Below, in pieces: positions 34,359-45,855 of a DNA stretch of 64,000 bases. Location: contig NC_089493.1 of NCBI RefSeq assembly GCF_036850765.1, positions 17,051,632-17,115,631 on the forward strand, written 5' to 3'. The number at the start of each line of letters is the position of its first letter. Positions within the stretch are counted from its first letter, which is position 1. The notes under the pieces are model-generated. The model worked only from the letters and a program-made list of their open reading frames with translations. It was not told the DNA's origin and searched no databases. The position numbers were made by a program, and so were the translations under genes. This DNA is from Saccopteryx bilineata. Taxonomy: Eukaryota > Chordata > Mammalia > Chiroptera > Emballonuridae.

Positions 34359-34554
34359 ACCTAACCTTGTGGAGGAGCAGTGGATAAAGTGTTGACCTGG
34401 AATGCTAAGGTTGCTGGTTCAAGACCCTGGCCAGTGGTTCCCTAGTCAAAGCACATATGGGAGTTGATGCTTCCTGCTCCTCCAACCCCGTTCTCTCTCT
34501 TTCTCTCTTCCTCACTCTCTCCTAAAATGAATAAATAAAAAAAAATCTTAAAAA
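34359..34554 (+). mobile_element. SINE-A, older copy
   Basis: Head ACCTAACCTTGTGGAGGAGC with several substitutions, B box GGTTCAAGACCC, A-rich end. TSD mutated: ACTACTTACCTTTG (34345-34358) versus ACTATTTATCTTTG at the other side. Confidence 0.9.
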
Positions 34555-34568
34555 AACTATTTATCTTT

Positions 34569-35389
34569 GTCTAAACCAAAACAGCATTCCCTTTGTTATA
34601 ATTGTTTAAAATATTTATTTTGTATTTATTCAAATAAAACAATTAGCCAATTTTTGAGAACTCACAATGCACACCGAGTCATTCTCTAGGCATTGACTGA
34701 GGGCCTATGATGTGCTTTACGTGGCACACTGGACACCAGAAGGGCTGGGAGTTGTTGCTCAATGAGGGAGATGTGGTATCTAAGGCAAAATGAGGTGGTC
34801 AGTTGGATAAAAGGGTAGCTTGCAAAAACAGTCTCTTAAACACTGTTTGCACTTATAATCAAAACCTCTAGTTTTATCTATTTTGTAATCATTGTTGAAT
34901 GTTCTGTCCTATACTTTGCAAGACATGCCATGAATAGATCACTTTCATAGTGAAAGCCCCAACTCCGTACTAAGATCACAACACTTTGTTGTTGTTTGGA
35001 AGAAAATAGAGAATTTCCCATAACTCTCCCTTTATCATCTATATAGTACCTTTCACATAGCCAGAAAAATTATACATAACAAATGCTAGACCACCCCCCA
35101 TTCCTGTCCCAAAGCCCTTCAGCTTTCATTTTAACTGATTATACCAACTCATGGCTTACCCTTCGGTTTTCTAATCTGATTGCTAGTATGGAGATGGAAC
35201 CAGGCAGGCACCACCAAGAAGCCTCTGTTTAGTATAAAATAAAGTACCTCTAAAAATACCTCTAACATAGTTGGGCTAATGTGACAATACTATATATCCA
35301 TATATTTTAATTTCAAAATTCACCAGTTTTCTCTAATCTCACTGCCCACTAACCTCTCACTAACCATGTGGATCTTCTCATACTTTTTG
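34569..35389. other. Unique DNA
   Basis: No gene or repeat recognised. Confidence 0.4.
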
Positions 35390-35618
35390 ACCATGCTAGG
35401 CACAAGGAACTATATCTTTGCTACAAATGTCACCTAGTCAGAGAAACCTTTCCTGACTATTCTCCTGAAAATTGTACCACCCTCATCCTTGCATAACCAC
35501 CCTCCCTCTTTGCCTTAATTCTTCCTCAGAGCATTTCTCTACAATAGAGTCCATATTTTATTTATTATTGGATAGAGTGATTGATTTGTTTACCAACCCT
35601 ACTTTCCCAGAAAGTAAA
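35390..35618 (+). mobile_element. L2 LINE 3' fragment, left part
   Basis: L2 sense phrases: AATGTCACCTAGTCAGAGAA, ACCTTTCCTGACTATTCTCC, TTCCTCAGAGCATTTCTCTA and TTATTATTGGATAG. It is cut by the hAT MITE at 35627 and continues to about 36025 (TAGAGGGTAGGAATTTTTAT, then TTGGCATTCACTAAATATTT). Confidence 0.65.
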
Positions 35619-35626
35619 CCCTAGAG

Positions 35627-35927
35627 CAGGGGTCGGGAAACTTTTTGGCTGAGAGAGCCATGAACGCCACATATTTTAAAATGTAATTCTGTGAGAGCCA
35701 TACAATGACCTGTGTACGTTAAGCATTATCCAATAAAATTTTGGTGTTGTCCCGGAAGAGAGCCACTCACAACCATGAACATCAGTGGTAGGAAATGAAT
35801 GGATTGTAATACATGAGAATGTTTTATATTTTTAACATTATATTTTTATTAAAGATTTGTCTGCGAGCCAAATGCAGCCATCAAAAGAGCCACATCTGGC
35901 TTGCGAGCCATAGGTTCCCGATCCCTG
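35627..35927 (+). mobile_element. hAT MITE copy 1
   Basis: 301 bp with termini CAGGGGTCGGGAAAC and complement of CAGGGATCGGGAACC, flanked by a perfect 8 bp TSD CCCTAGAG (35619-35626 and 35928-35935), the hallmark of hAT transposition. No ORF. Phrases AAGAGCCACATCTGGCTTGC and GAGAGCCATGAACGCCACAT recur in reverse in copy 2. Confidence 0.95.
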
Positions 35928-35935
35928 CCCTAGAG

Positions 35936-36025
35936 GGTAGGAATTTTTATCCTTACGTTACTGCTAAACCCTAAAAGGCTACATGATGGCACATACTTGG
36001 CATTCACTAAATATTTAAAAGTAGT
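35936..36025 (+). mobile_element. L2 LINE 3' fragment, right part
   Basis: Resumes the L2 3' end after the hAT insertion (GGTAGGAATTTTTATCCTTA, GCACATACTTGGCATTCAC). Confidence 0.55.
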
Positions 36026-36427
36026 GCCTAGCCCTCTATGGTTCCCTTCCTTCAATGGTATTCTTTCCTCTTTTGAGATTCAGGTCAACAGATGACACTT
36101 CCTATGGACTCCAACTCCTAAGGAAATTTATCTATCCACTAAAACACTTTCCAACCCAGCCCCATGGATTATGCTCAGATCCAAGTCAACTCAATAGCTT
36201 CAGAATAGGAATTATAATATTAAGCATTCAACAAATATCCCTTGTGTGTTACATTTTAATTAATTAATTCATTCATTCATTGTCAGTTCCTTCCCCATCC
36301 ATAAACACACACATTGGAATGGAGACTTCATGAAATTGGCATTTCACTTGTTTTGTTCCCCAGTGAATGTCCAGTAGAGAAACGTGCAAACATATGTTAT
36401 ATTTTTAAGGGGCATAAAATAAATTTT

Positions 36428-36456
36428 GTTCTGTCTGGTTGACTCAATGCATAGAG
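36428..36456 (+). mobile_element. SINE-B-like remnant, left piece
   Basis: GTTCTGTCTGGTTGACTCAA resembles a decayed SINE-B head; the remnant resumes at 36787 after the hAT insertion. Confidence 0.55.
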
Positions 36457-36778
36457 CAGGGGTCGGGAACTTATGGCTCATGAGCCAGATATGGCTCTTT
36501 TGATGGCTGCATCTGGCTCGCAGACAAATCTTTAATAAAAAAAAATAATAACATTAAAAATATAAAACATTCTCATGTATTACAATCCATTCATTTCCTA
36601 CCGCTCATGTTCATGGTTGTTGGTAGCTGGAGCCAATCACAGCTGTCCTCTGGGACAACGCCAAATTTTTATTGGATAATGCATAATGTACACGGGTCCT
36701 TGTATGGCTCTTACAGAATTACACTTTAAAATATATGGTGTTCATGGCTCTCTCAGCCAAAAAGATTCCCGACCCCTA
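36457..36778 (-). mobile_element. hAT MITE copy 2 (inverted relative to copy 1)
   Basis: 322 bp, termini CAGGGGTCGGGAACT and complement of TAGGGGTCGGGAATC. Near-perfect 8 bp TSD GCATAGAG (36449-36456) versus GCATTGAG (36779-36786). The sequence is the reverse complement of copy 1 with an extra internal stretch near GGAGCCAATCACAGCTGTCC. Confidence 0.93.
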
Positions 36779-36786
36779 GCATTGAG

Positions 36787-36850
36787 TGTTGGCCCAGTAG
36801 ATCCTGGTCAGAGCTCATGCGGGAGTCTGTCTCTCTATCTCCCCCTTCCC
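36787..36850 (+). mobile_element. SINE-B-like remnant, right piece
   Basis: TGTTGGCCCAGTAGATCCTG followed by GAGCTCATGCGGGAGTCTG joins the SINE-B head region directly to its 3' region, so the central part is missing. The tail leads into a CATA repeat. Confidence 0.6.
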
Positions 36851-36855
36851 ACTTA

Positions 36856-36927
36856 AATACATACATACATACATACATACATATACACATACATACATAC
36901 ACACACACATACATACATACATACATA
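36856..36927. repeat. (ACAT)n microsatellite
   Basis: Tandem ACAT/ACAC units growing from the tail of the SINE-B remnant. Confidence 0.93.
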
Positions 36928-38071
36928 AAAATTTAAAATATCGTCTGATTTCTCTGGACTCTAGGAAAAGGTGTGGGTAGGTTCTAGAAGATGAGATCAT
37001 GGTACCAGCGTTGCCTTTTATGTCCTCACCTCTCTGTTCACATGGTGTGCTCTGCACAAAGTGACTTTTTCTAAATACAATCCATAATTTTATTCTGGTG
37101 ACTTGGCTTATGTCATTCTGCTTTCCCAAGAAATGACAACCTGGCCTTATAGTCACACGAGACAGCATTTCATATGTTCGCTAATCTTCTCTCTGACATA
37201 AAGCTTTCTTTCACCCCATCGGTCTTTAGATCATTAAAGTAAGTACTGTTTAAGTGACTCAATTCTTTGAAAGTAGAATATAGCGGAGGTCCTGGTAAAA
37301 ACTATGGTGATAGCAAAGAAAATAGGTGTCCAGTCATTATCTAATCTTAATGAGCATAAAGTCTGTTCCTGAAATTTGATGTGTGCATGTTTGTAAGATC
37401 CACTAGTATTCATTGACACTATTTTATTCACCCAACTGATAGGTTCCTAAAAGCACTGTCTACAAATAAAGGGATTCATAGAAAAAAACAGGAACAAGGT
37501 GGTGGCTTATTCCCACATAGTGAAGTGTCCATTTTCTTGGTCTCCATGCTAGGGCTCATCTCCAGACATTGACAAACTATAACCTTGACTCTACCATTTT
37601 AATTTTCTTCCTGCATTTCCTTCACATTGTCAGGATGTCCCAAATGAAAAACAGTAACTTCCCTGACAATATGAATGTGTTGTCTTTTCACACAACTGAT
37701 TTTTCCTCCAAAAGCCTTTAACTTACTGCATTCTAGCCCCACAGAAAGTAGGGACTCCGTGACTCCAGAGCAGATTTTAGACTAGCCCCTCTCTGGGAAT
37801 ATGATTCCTGCTGACAGAATGTTATAGTCCTTGATGCAGATGGCAAGAAAAGATAAAGAATTCAAAAGGCACAATATATATACATATCTACTGTTGGTCT
37901 TACTTTGAGTGGGTTACTAAATATAAAATGTTTATATTTAAAATGGATAAGTCTGCTTTGAAAACAGATTTCATTACTCTCATCCTACTTTGGCACAATT
38001 GCCTGTATAATATGAAATGTTAACTTATTTATACAAATATATATCTACAACACTATGTAGAAAAACAAAAA
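36928..38071. other. Unique DNA
   Basis: No gene or repeat recognised. Confidence 0.4.
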
Positions 38072-38073
38072 TA

Positions 38074-38399
38074 CAGGGTTGGACTAAAGTAGGCATACAG
38101 TTGTTTGTATGAAAATAATGCAATAGTTAATAAATAATATAAGAATGAATTCTGGGTTTCACATACTCATTACTGTAAACCTACTTTTTTTAAAAGAATT
38201 TATTTATTCATTTTAGAGAGGAGAGAAGTAGGAGAGAGAGAGAGAGAGAAGAGGGGAGGAGCAGGAAGCATCAACTCCCATATGTGCCTTGACCACGTTA
38301 TCCTAAGGTTTTGAACCGGTGACCTCAGCATTCCAGGTCGATGCTTTATCCTCTGCGCCACCACAGGTCAGGCTGTAAACCTACTTTTGCCCCACCCTA
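38074..38399. mobile_element. Mariner-type MITE split by a SINE-A
   Basis: Terminal inverted repeats CAGGGTTGGACTAAAGTAGG (left) and complement of TAGGGTGGGGCAAAAGTAGG (right) with TA on both sides (38072-38073 and 38400-38401). Without the inserted SINE the element is about 125 bp. The related element at 49246 is in the opposite orientation. Confidence 0.88.
38189..38373 (-). mobile_element. SINE-A inserted inside the mariner MITE
   Basis: Reverse copy ending CACCACAGGTCAGGC. Perfect 15 bp TSD TGTAAACCTACTTTT (38174-38188 and 38374-38388), derived from the MITE's own terminal repeat. Confidence 0.96.
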
Positions 38400-38401
38400 T
38401 A

Positions 38402-39575
38402 TTTGCATCAAGATGACGTGTATGTGTGTACATGTCCACAAACATATTTATATATATGAATCCTTAGTACCACTTATAAAAATATTTGTCAGGGTTTACG
38501 GTTTTGTAGTGTGGTCAGTTATCTACATACACTAGCTTTTCATTTCCTATGAAACAAGACAGTGTATTTCATTCCTTTGTTTGTTTGTTTTTACTGAACT
38601 TAGCACAGTTTTGGCAGATAGAAGATATTTCAATAATATGGGTTAGTGAGAAGGTTGAGCAAAGAGAAGGCTAAGGTAAGGGAACAAAGAAAACCTTTGG
38701 AATTTGAAAGTTACATTTGCGTTACCAAATTTTTCTTGTGCTTTGTGCTGTATTGCAGAGGGGCCAGTGAATAATTTTCAGACCTTGCTTTTCATTTCCA
38801 ATTAAACCTCTTCTTTTTCATTGAATTTGAGACATGTTACTCTGTCAATGAATACCATATAAACGTATAAGGAAGATGGATATCTAAGGAGATACATTCA
38901 GAGAAAATACAATGTGGATCACAAATATTTGCAGAATGGAACAGCCACTTGGATAAACCAATATTTTTCAAGTTTAATGTAGGAGTCCTCAGGCTGTTGA
39001 TCAAACAATAAAATCCTCTACCCTAGAGTAACAAGACTATATTGTACACATATGTAATACCCTCGAAGGGCTCCAGTCAAGTGACATTTCTAATATAAGC
39101 CACAGGCAACATCTAGCAATGTGTGTGGAATTGCTTTGTGTCTAGAATTTCAGGAAAATCAAATGAGTTAGCATTCTTTGACCATAGAAATCTCATCCGT
39201 TTTGCTTTTTGCTATTTTCCCACTCCATTTTTCAATTAAGTACAATTCAAGGCTGAACTAAAGTGGCCAGCAGTCATTCAGGACTTAGAAATTTCTTTAA
39301 AACCCTTAGGAAATACATGGACCCTGAAAAATTGGACACCATCTAGTATATTTTGAGGCATCTTCTCCTACTTTCTCTTTTCAATTTATTATTTGCCATA
39401 ATAAACAATTTTTCTCTGAAGCAACAGATCCAAAAAGAGAATAGAAAAAGTTTTAAGCAAATCAATCTGAATTAACTTTCTTGCAAGAGTAGTTCTTCAA
39501 GATAAGGAACAAGTTTCAACTATAGTTCTCAGAGGGGATTCATAGAAGAGGCAAAGGCAAATCTGACCCTACAAA
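38402..39575. other. Unique DNA
   Basis: No gene or repeat recognised. Confidence 0.4.
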
Positions 39576-39815
39576 ATGATAATACTGACACCAATCGCTG
39601 TTTGTTAGGCATCTATTATGCTTGTAGATATGTTATTTATTGAAAGGCTTAGAGCAACTCTGTGAGACAGATGTCAATTATACCCATGTTGCAGACAAAG
39701 AAACAGAGGCTGATAAAGGCAGTTTAGGTAATTTTCTCAATAGCACAGGACTAGTAACGTACAGCTGACCACATACTCCGCAGCCTGTGTCTCTTACACC
39801 TCAGGTCCTGATACT
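39576..39815 (-). mobile_element. MIR-family SINE fragment
   Basis: Reverse MIR phrases: GTTAGGCATCTATTATGCTT, AACTCTGTGAGACAGATGTC, AGACAAAGAAACAGAGGCTG, TAGCACAGGACTAGTAACGT and CTGTGTCTCTTACACC. Confidence 0.7.
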
Positions 39816-40752
39816 ACAGAGAATGGAAAGGCAAGGGAGGGAACCAGTTCCAGCCCAAGGTACAGAATAAGCATGACCACAGTCCTTCAGTGGCCAGTGT
39901 CAGGACCTCTAGGTTAGAGAGAATCCTCAGAGGAGAATAGGATCAGCTGAACTAAGATGGACTATTGTATATTCTTCTAATCTGTCTTGAAGAGATGGGA
40001 CAGAGGTCACACCTGGGTAAGCTGCCCCTGGACAGCCTCCTGACCATGCACATAGGAGAAGGACAGTTGGCCTTGGACACTGAGCTGATCTTTAAGGTAG
40101 TGTGACCCTGCCCACATGTAAAATAATCCTGTGAATGTCCTGGATTCTGACCAATCAACCAATAACCTTTTTTTCTTTTGGAAAGCAAGGGGACATGGAC
40201 TTAGAAAGGGTGGCCCAGGGTAAAAGTGTGGAGAAAGGGGTTGCCTTTTCATTGGTATAGATTTGATATACTACTTCCAAAGTGCCTTCTATAATGCCTG
40301 ACCATGTGGTAGAAATGATCTAAACTATTCAAAAATAATTACACTTACATTTGTGTATGTGGATATGTACTAATATAACTGTAGCTCTAGTCTGTGCTTT
40401 CAACCGTGAAATATAGCTATTCAGATACAAAAAGAAGAGTAGTTCTTCAAGGTTTTCATTTGCATGCAGATAGCCTTGTGGTGATGAGTTCTTAGAGTCA
40501 TCTTCTATTCTAAAATGCACCTGTGGGCAGCTGGTGCAGTAAGTAGTAGCTTCTACAAGACAGGATCTCACCCAAATTGTACGGACTCGAGGTCAGTTGC
40601 TTTTATAGCATGCTTTTAAAATAAAAAATACACCAACCATTTTGCTTTGATCTATAATTTCAAGTTTCACAAAAGAGTGGAACAAGAATAGCTGTAAAGT
40701 CTTATAAGAATAAAGTCACATTATTAGTTTATTTTTGGCATTAAATGAAAAC
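39816..40752. other. Unique DNA
   Basis: No gene or repeat recognised; overlapping minus-strand ORFs of about 80 codons (39952-40571) have no recognisable domains. Confidence 0.4.
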
Positions 40753-40770
40753 AGATTTTGGGTGTTTTTT

Positions 40771-40974
40771 TAAAATTTTTATTTATTTATTCATTTTAGA
40801 AAAGAGAGGGGAGACAGAAAGAGAGAGAAAGGAGAGACAGAGAGAGAGAAGGGGGGAGGAGCTGGAAGCATCAACTCCCATATGTGCCTTGACCAGGCAA
40901 GCCCAGGGTTTCAAACCGGCGACCTCAGCATTTCCAGGTCAACACTTTATCCCCTGCACCACCACAGGTCAGGC
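40771..40974 (-). mobile_element. SINE-A
   Basis: Reverse copy with GGAAGCATCAACTCCCATAT, B-box complement GGTTTCAAACC and head complement CACCACAGGTCAGGC. TSD AGATTTTGGG with adjoining T run on both sides (from 40753 and from 40976). Confidence 0.95.
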
Positions 40975-40984
40975 CAGATTTTGG

Positions 40985-42879
40985 GTTTTTTTTAAAACCT
41001 TTTCATGCCATCCCAGAGATCCACTCAGGGTGATTTTATGTCCCTGATAAATATTTGAAAATTAAATTTTAAAAATAATAAAATTAAAGATTGACTACAC
41101 AGAAAAAGACCTGAGCATTTTTATTGACCGAAGAACATAAATGAAATGCAAAGAGGCAGCACCATGAAGGTTAAAAAGCAAATTGTATTATTAGATTTAC
41201 ACTGCTTTGGAAATCACAGTGAGAAGATGAAACCATGTTTCTACAAGAACCTGATACCAGCATCCATTGTCTCAAGTCATGGATCAAAAATATTTGTTCC
41301 TCTTCCTGTAACCCTAAAAGAACTGCAAACAGGCAGAAAAATGCAATAAAGATAATGAATTGTGTTTTGAGCTGGTTAGAAATTAAGTGTTCCTTAAAAC
41401 AGTAATAAGTTTAAAGTATAGTTATACTTGCTTTTTGTATACTTGTAGCCAGCAATCAACAAAACTCTTTAGAGAACAGTAGCGCTTATCTGATTGCTGA
41501 AAAATCAAAATATATTTTTAGTTGGTTTCAGCCCATGCATAGGAGGCCTGGTCAAAGATCTTTTTTTTTCATTTAAGCAAAGTTAACTAAATCTACAAGA
41601 ATAAAATATTCAAAATGCAGTCAATTTTCAGTTATATGCATTAAGATAATATACCATTTATAAAACAGTTTATCCTCATTTTCCTGTTGCCTAGCCGGAC
41701 TGTGTTTAGGAAATTAAAAAAATATATAGTTTAATACAAGGCTAAGCAAACTATAATTAAGAAGTTATATCAGCTGAACAATACATTTACAAACAAACAT
41801 AAAGAATATTTCTACACTGGATATTAACAGTTTGAGACTATGGCTGTCACCACTCCCTTCATTAGCACAAATAATTAAAATTTAACCATGTAATGTTGTC
41901 TTTGATGATGTATAAAAACTTTGCATTACACTTCTTCAAATATTCTCTGGCAACCAGACGTCAGTCGGAAGTCTATTTCCTCAAAACTGGATGGAGTCCT
42001 TCGACCCATTTCCCGGTGGTGCCCTAGGTCCTTCGAGGATACTCCGTGACCCTCTGGTCTCTTGCTTTGCTCTGCTCTGCTAATCCATGTGTGCAACTCT
42101 GCCCGACTATTTGATTTTCCTCAAAAGCAAGACATGCATGCGTTTATCAGCCTTGCTTCAGGTTTATGGCCATATCAAGGTTTGTAATCACAAAAGCCAA
42201 AAAAAATGAGAATTAAATAATAGTTATCTTAATTCTGAAATGGCTTTGGCCACTTACCCACACTGCTTGGCATCCTCTTTGAAGACTCCTGTTCCCCCCC
42301 CCCCCCGTTCTCCTCCGTTTATTAATCTTAGTTACTCAGCTCTCTATTGCTCAGACTTCTGGACCTACCATTACCTTTCCAATGGGCTCCCAATAAAACC
42401 TGTTGTCTTTTTTGGTTGTTTGTTTGTTTTGTATTTCTGATCATTTAGCAGTACTAAAGAAATAGTATAAGATAGATTTAGCTTTTCTCTTTCTACTACG
42501 CAGCACTCTCTGTATGAAGTAATATAAAATTATTTTTTAATGAAAGACATTTGACACTTGCCACTTCCCCTTTCCTCTTAAAGGGCAGAACATGTCACAG
42601 GCAGTTTTAAATGAGAACCAACTGTAGTCTGTTACACATATTTCCAAAGGCAATTGAAGGGCGTTTGGAATTTGTAGGATGAGTTGCTGCCTACGAAGAT
42701 GGCTGAAACGAACTGACTGACAGCATACAGAGCATGAGGAAATACTTTGGACTCTACCCTTCTAACCCACAGACTCAGTACTCATTTTTCCCACAAAAGT
42801 TCCTGTGTGTGCTTAAAAATGCCCCCATGCCAACTCACCCCAACTAACTCATTCCAACTTGTCTTAAACATTCCTCAGC
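40985..42879. other. Unique DNA, with an LTR-like or promoter-like patch
   Basis: Mostly unique AT-rich DNA. 41905-42130 is a GC-richer, CpG-bearing patch after a TATAAAAAC box (41911-41919) and could be a solo LTR fragment or old promoter. Poly-C at about 42294-42306. No gene recognised. Confidence 0.35.
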
Positions 42880-43095
42880 CTAGTTGCCATTCTTGCAGGG
42901 GGGCCATTCTTTATTACCAAGTCTGGGTTACCTATTTTCCTTCTATGCATCCAGTTTCGTGCAAAATTCTTTCCTAGTATTTGTCACAAGTTATTTTAAT
43001 TGTCCTGTTTATTTATTGCTTGCTTCTCCTTCTTACAACTGGATGTTGCCTGGCACACAAGGAATACTCAAAGTAGTTGGTGCATGAGTGAACAA
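42880..43095 (+). mobile_element. L2 LINE 3' fragment
   Basis: GTCACAAGTTATTTTAATTG, TGTTTATTTATTGCTTGCTT, GATGTTGCCTGGCACACAAG and GAATACTCAAAGTAGTTGG follow the L2 3'-end order ending in the transcript-terminal motif region. Confidence 0.5.
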
Positions 43096-45485
43096 AGAAG
43101 GACATCAAATAAGAATGTCAGAATGGAAATAATTAAGCATGCAATTTATAAAATGACAAAGAATAAAATTCACATCAGCCGTTATGTCATTACCTCTCAT
43201 AGGACTTCATGTAACCACCAGCTATGTCCTTACATTGTTTGTCCTGTCCCTCTGTTTTTCAAAAAAAAATCTCACTCCCCTGTTCAAGCTCCTTCAACCA
43301 TTGAGTTTGGAAATAGACAGAGAATGGAAAATTTAAGTGTTTGTTTTAACTACCATGTCCACATAATTTCAACCCATGTCATCTCTACATAACATCTTTA
43401 CACACTGAATAACTGGAAATCTTGTCTATCTTGATAATAAGGCTTATATAAGGTTATTAAATTGCTGTACAAGGATATTTTTAAGTAACTTTCTGAAAAA
43501 TATTCATTTACAGAAACTTAATGGTCAAGACCATCTGAAATATGTCCAAAAAATACATGACAAAAAAGTATATAATTGAAAAAAACATTGCAGTAATATA
43601 TTAACTCCTGCCAAGTTCCCCATTATAACACCAGGTGAAATGCTCCCTGGGGCATCACTTGGCATGAAAGAAATCAAACCAGAAGGGAAGCTAAACATTC
43701 AAATCAGTTCATGGTTTTATAAGGTAGAGAAAGAAATTAACAGAAAAATATATGGAAAATTGTAATTTTTCTTATTTAAATGAAACTCCTATTATTCCAA
43801 GGCATTTATTTTGATACAAGACATGAATCCAGTCTATTCTCTGACATCATGAGACTGTACAAAGTCTAATGTGTTGGGTGAAAATAAAACCAGAAACTTG
43901 AGTGGTTTGAATTTTGAGACCACCATGACTTAGGAACTGGGAAGTTATGTCGGGAAATCAACAAAAGCTTTTCAGAATATTTGCGTGACATAATTAAGAA
44001 ATAAAATAAAAGACACTTCTTATAAATGCACATCTTTATGGTATGTGACTTAGAGATTGTGAATTATTTGAAGACCCTATCTCAGTTTGAAAGTAAAATC
44101 ACAGTTCTAGCAGTTGAAAGGGAATGTAATAAGTAAGACTCTGACAATGCTGCCATCTATACAAGCCATTGGAAATAGCAACAAGTGACATCTGTTCTCT
44201 TGAGATTACTGACATTGTTTTCTATGCTTTAGGGTTTCAACATTTAAATGAGGTATTTTTATTTATTTTACTTTTAAGGTTTCATAATGCCCTCCTGAAT
44301 TCACAGTCTCCTTTGCATATTATGTTAAAATCGTAGTGCTAATTTTGAATTCACCTAACTACTCTGACTTGGTAATATGATTTTCTCTGCTTGTTTCCAA
44401 CTTGTAGTACTTTTAGCTTTATTCCCTTTCTCTCAGATTCTGAAGCAGGTATCATTAGGAAAACAGGAATGCTCTGAAATATTAACACAGTATTTCTTTT
44501 GATTATATTAGTAAAAATTCTTGAAATTACACAGGGAGTGTATTGGCAAGTTAAGCCTGTGCATATAAATAATGTATTGGGAACATTGTTTAAATATCAA
44601 ATGGCAAAACAACAATATCCAACAGTTGTTTCACATCCTAATCCATCACTGACTTTTTTAGTTACATAGAATTTACACAGTCTTTGCCGTAATTTCCTAC
44701 CTACAATCTAGTTTAACATGAAAGGCTCTTCAGCCTACTTCTTCATTACTAGTTGTAGAGAAGGAGAAAATGTACCCTCCTTTTGTGCTCTGATAAGCTT
44801 CAGGACACAGGGATAACAGTTCAAATGTGAATATCAAATATTCTTTCCAAATTTGAGTTCCACTCAAGGACATGCTTTCTTTTTGTGGGTGCTGCCTCCA
44901 TACCCTGTGCTAAGGTTGACCTTCTACTCATTAGTCAGAACTCTTAAAATCATAGCTAACAAGGTAGGTAATTTTGTTCTCACTTTTAAGATCAGAGTGT
45001 TGCCATGTCACATGGCCATTGTCAAAGCAGAGTTAGGGAATCAGAGATCTTTCTCATTAGTTAAGCCCCTTTTTACTCAAGTATTTCTTATTTCCACAAC
45101 CTGTAAGGTTTTCATGTCTGCATTGAGCTTTTATTTATCATTCACTTAAATTATATTTAGTTTATGTATTTAGCACTGTTCTACCTAGATACTTGGATAA
45201 CAATATATTTATACATAGAGCCGTGAACTAAAAAAGCTTATTTTCCAATTGGAAAAGAAAATACACACACTAAAAAATAGGACTGTATGTCATCTTTCCA
45301 CACTCTCCACCCACACACACACATATACATTTCAAAGTCTGAAATGGGAATGACTTCTTTAGTTATGGTATACCAGTGGCAATGCTAATTTGTAGTCATT
45401 GCTTATGCCTGGGTGAACTTGACTGTCATTCCCAATGGCACGAGAGGACAACCTTAGCCCATTGACTTAGCAGTCAACAAACTAT
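43096..45485. other. Unique DNA, no gene found
   Basis: About 2.4 kb without recognisable repeats; a 98-codon ORF (44853-45149) lacks any domain. Confidence 0.45.
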
Positions 45486-45498
45486 TCAAAGACTTTTT

Positions 45499-45842
45499 CT
45501 TTTCTTTTTTTTCCTTTTTTTCTTCTCTTTTCTTTTTTTCAGAGAGGGATAGATAGGGACAGACAGATAGGAATGGAGAGAGGTGAGAAACATCAATCAT
45601 CAGTTTTTCATTGTGACACCTTGGTTGTTCATTGATAGCTTTCTCACATGTGCCTTGACCATCCATGGGCCTTCAGCAGACCAAGTAACCCCTTACTCAC
45701 CCCAGTGACCTTGGGTCCAAGCTGGTGAGCTTTGCTCAAACCAGATGAGCCTGTGCTCCAGCTGGCAACCTCAGGGTCTTGAACCTGGGTCCTCCACATC
45801 CCAGTCCGACGCTCTGTCCACTGCACCACCACCTGGTCAGGC
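45499..45842 (-). mobile_element. SINE-C, full length
   Basis: Reverse copy: CT-rich tail complement, ACATCAATCATCAGTTTTTC, TGTGCCTTGACC, AGTGACCTTGGGTCCAAGCT, head complement CACCACCTGGTCAGGC. Perfect 13 bp TSD TCAAAGACTTTTT (45486-45498 and 45843-45855). Confidence 0.95.
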
Positions 45843-45855
45843 TCAAAGACTTTTT

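Noticed and set aside
36856..36927. Regular spacing suggestive of a CRISPR-like array
   Set aside because: It is a simple ACAT microsatellite without spacers.
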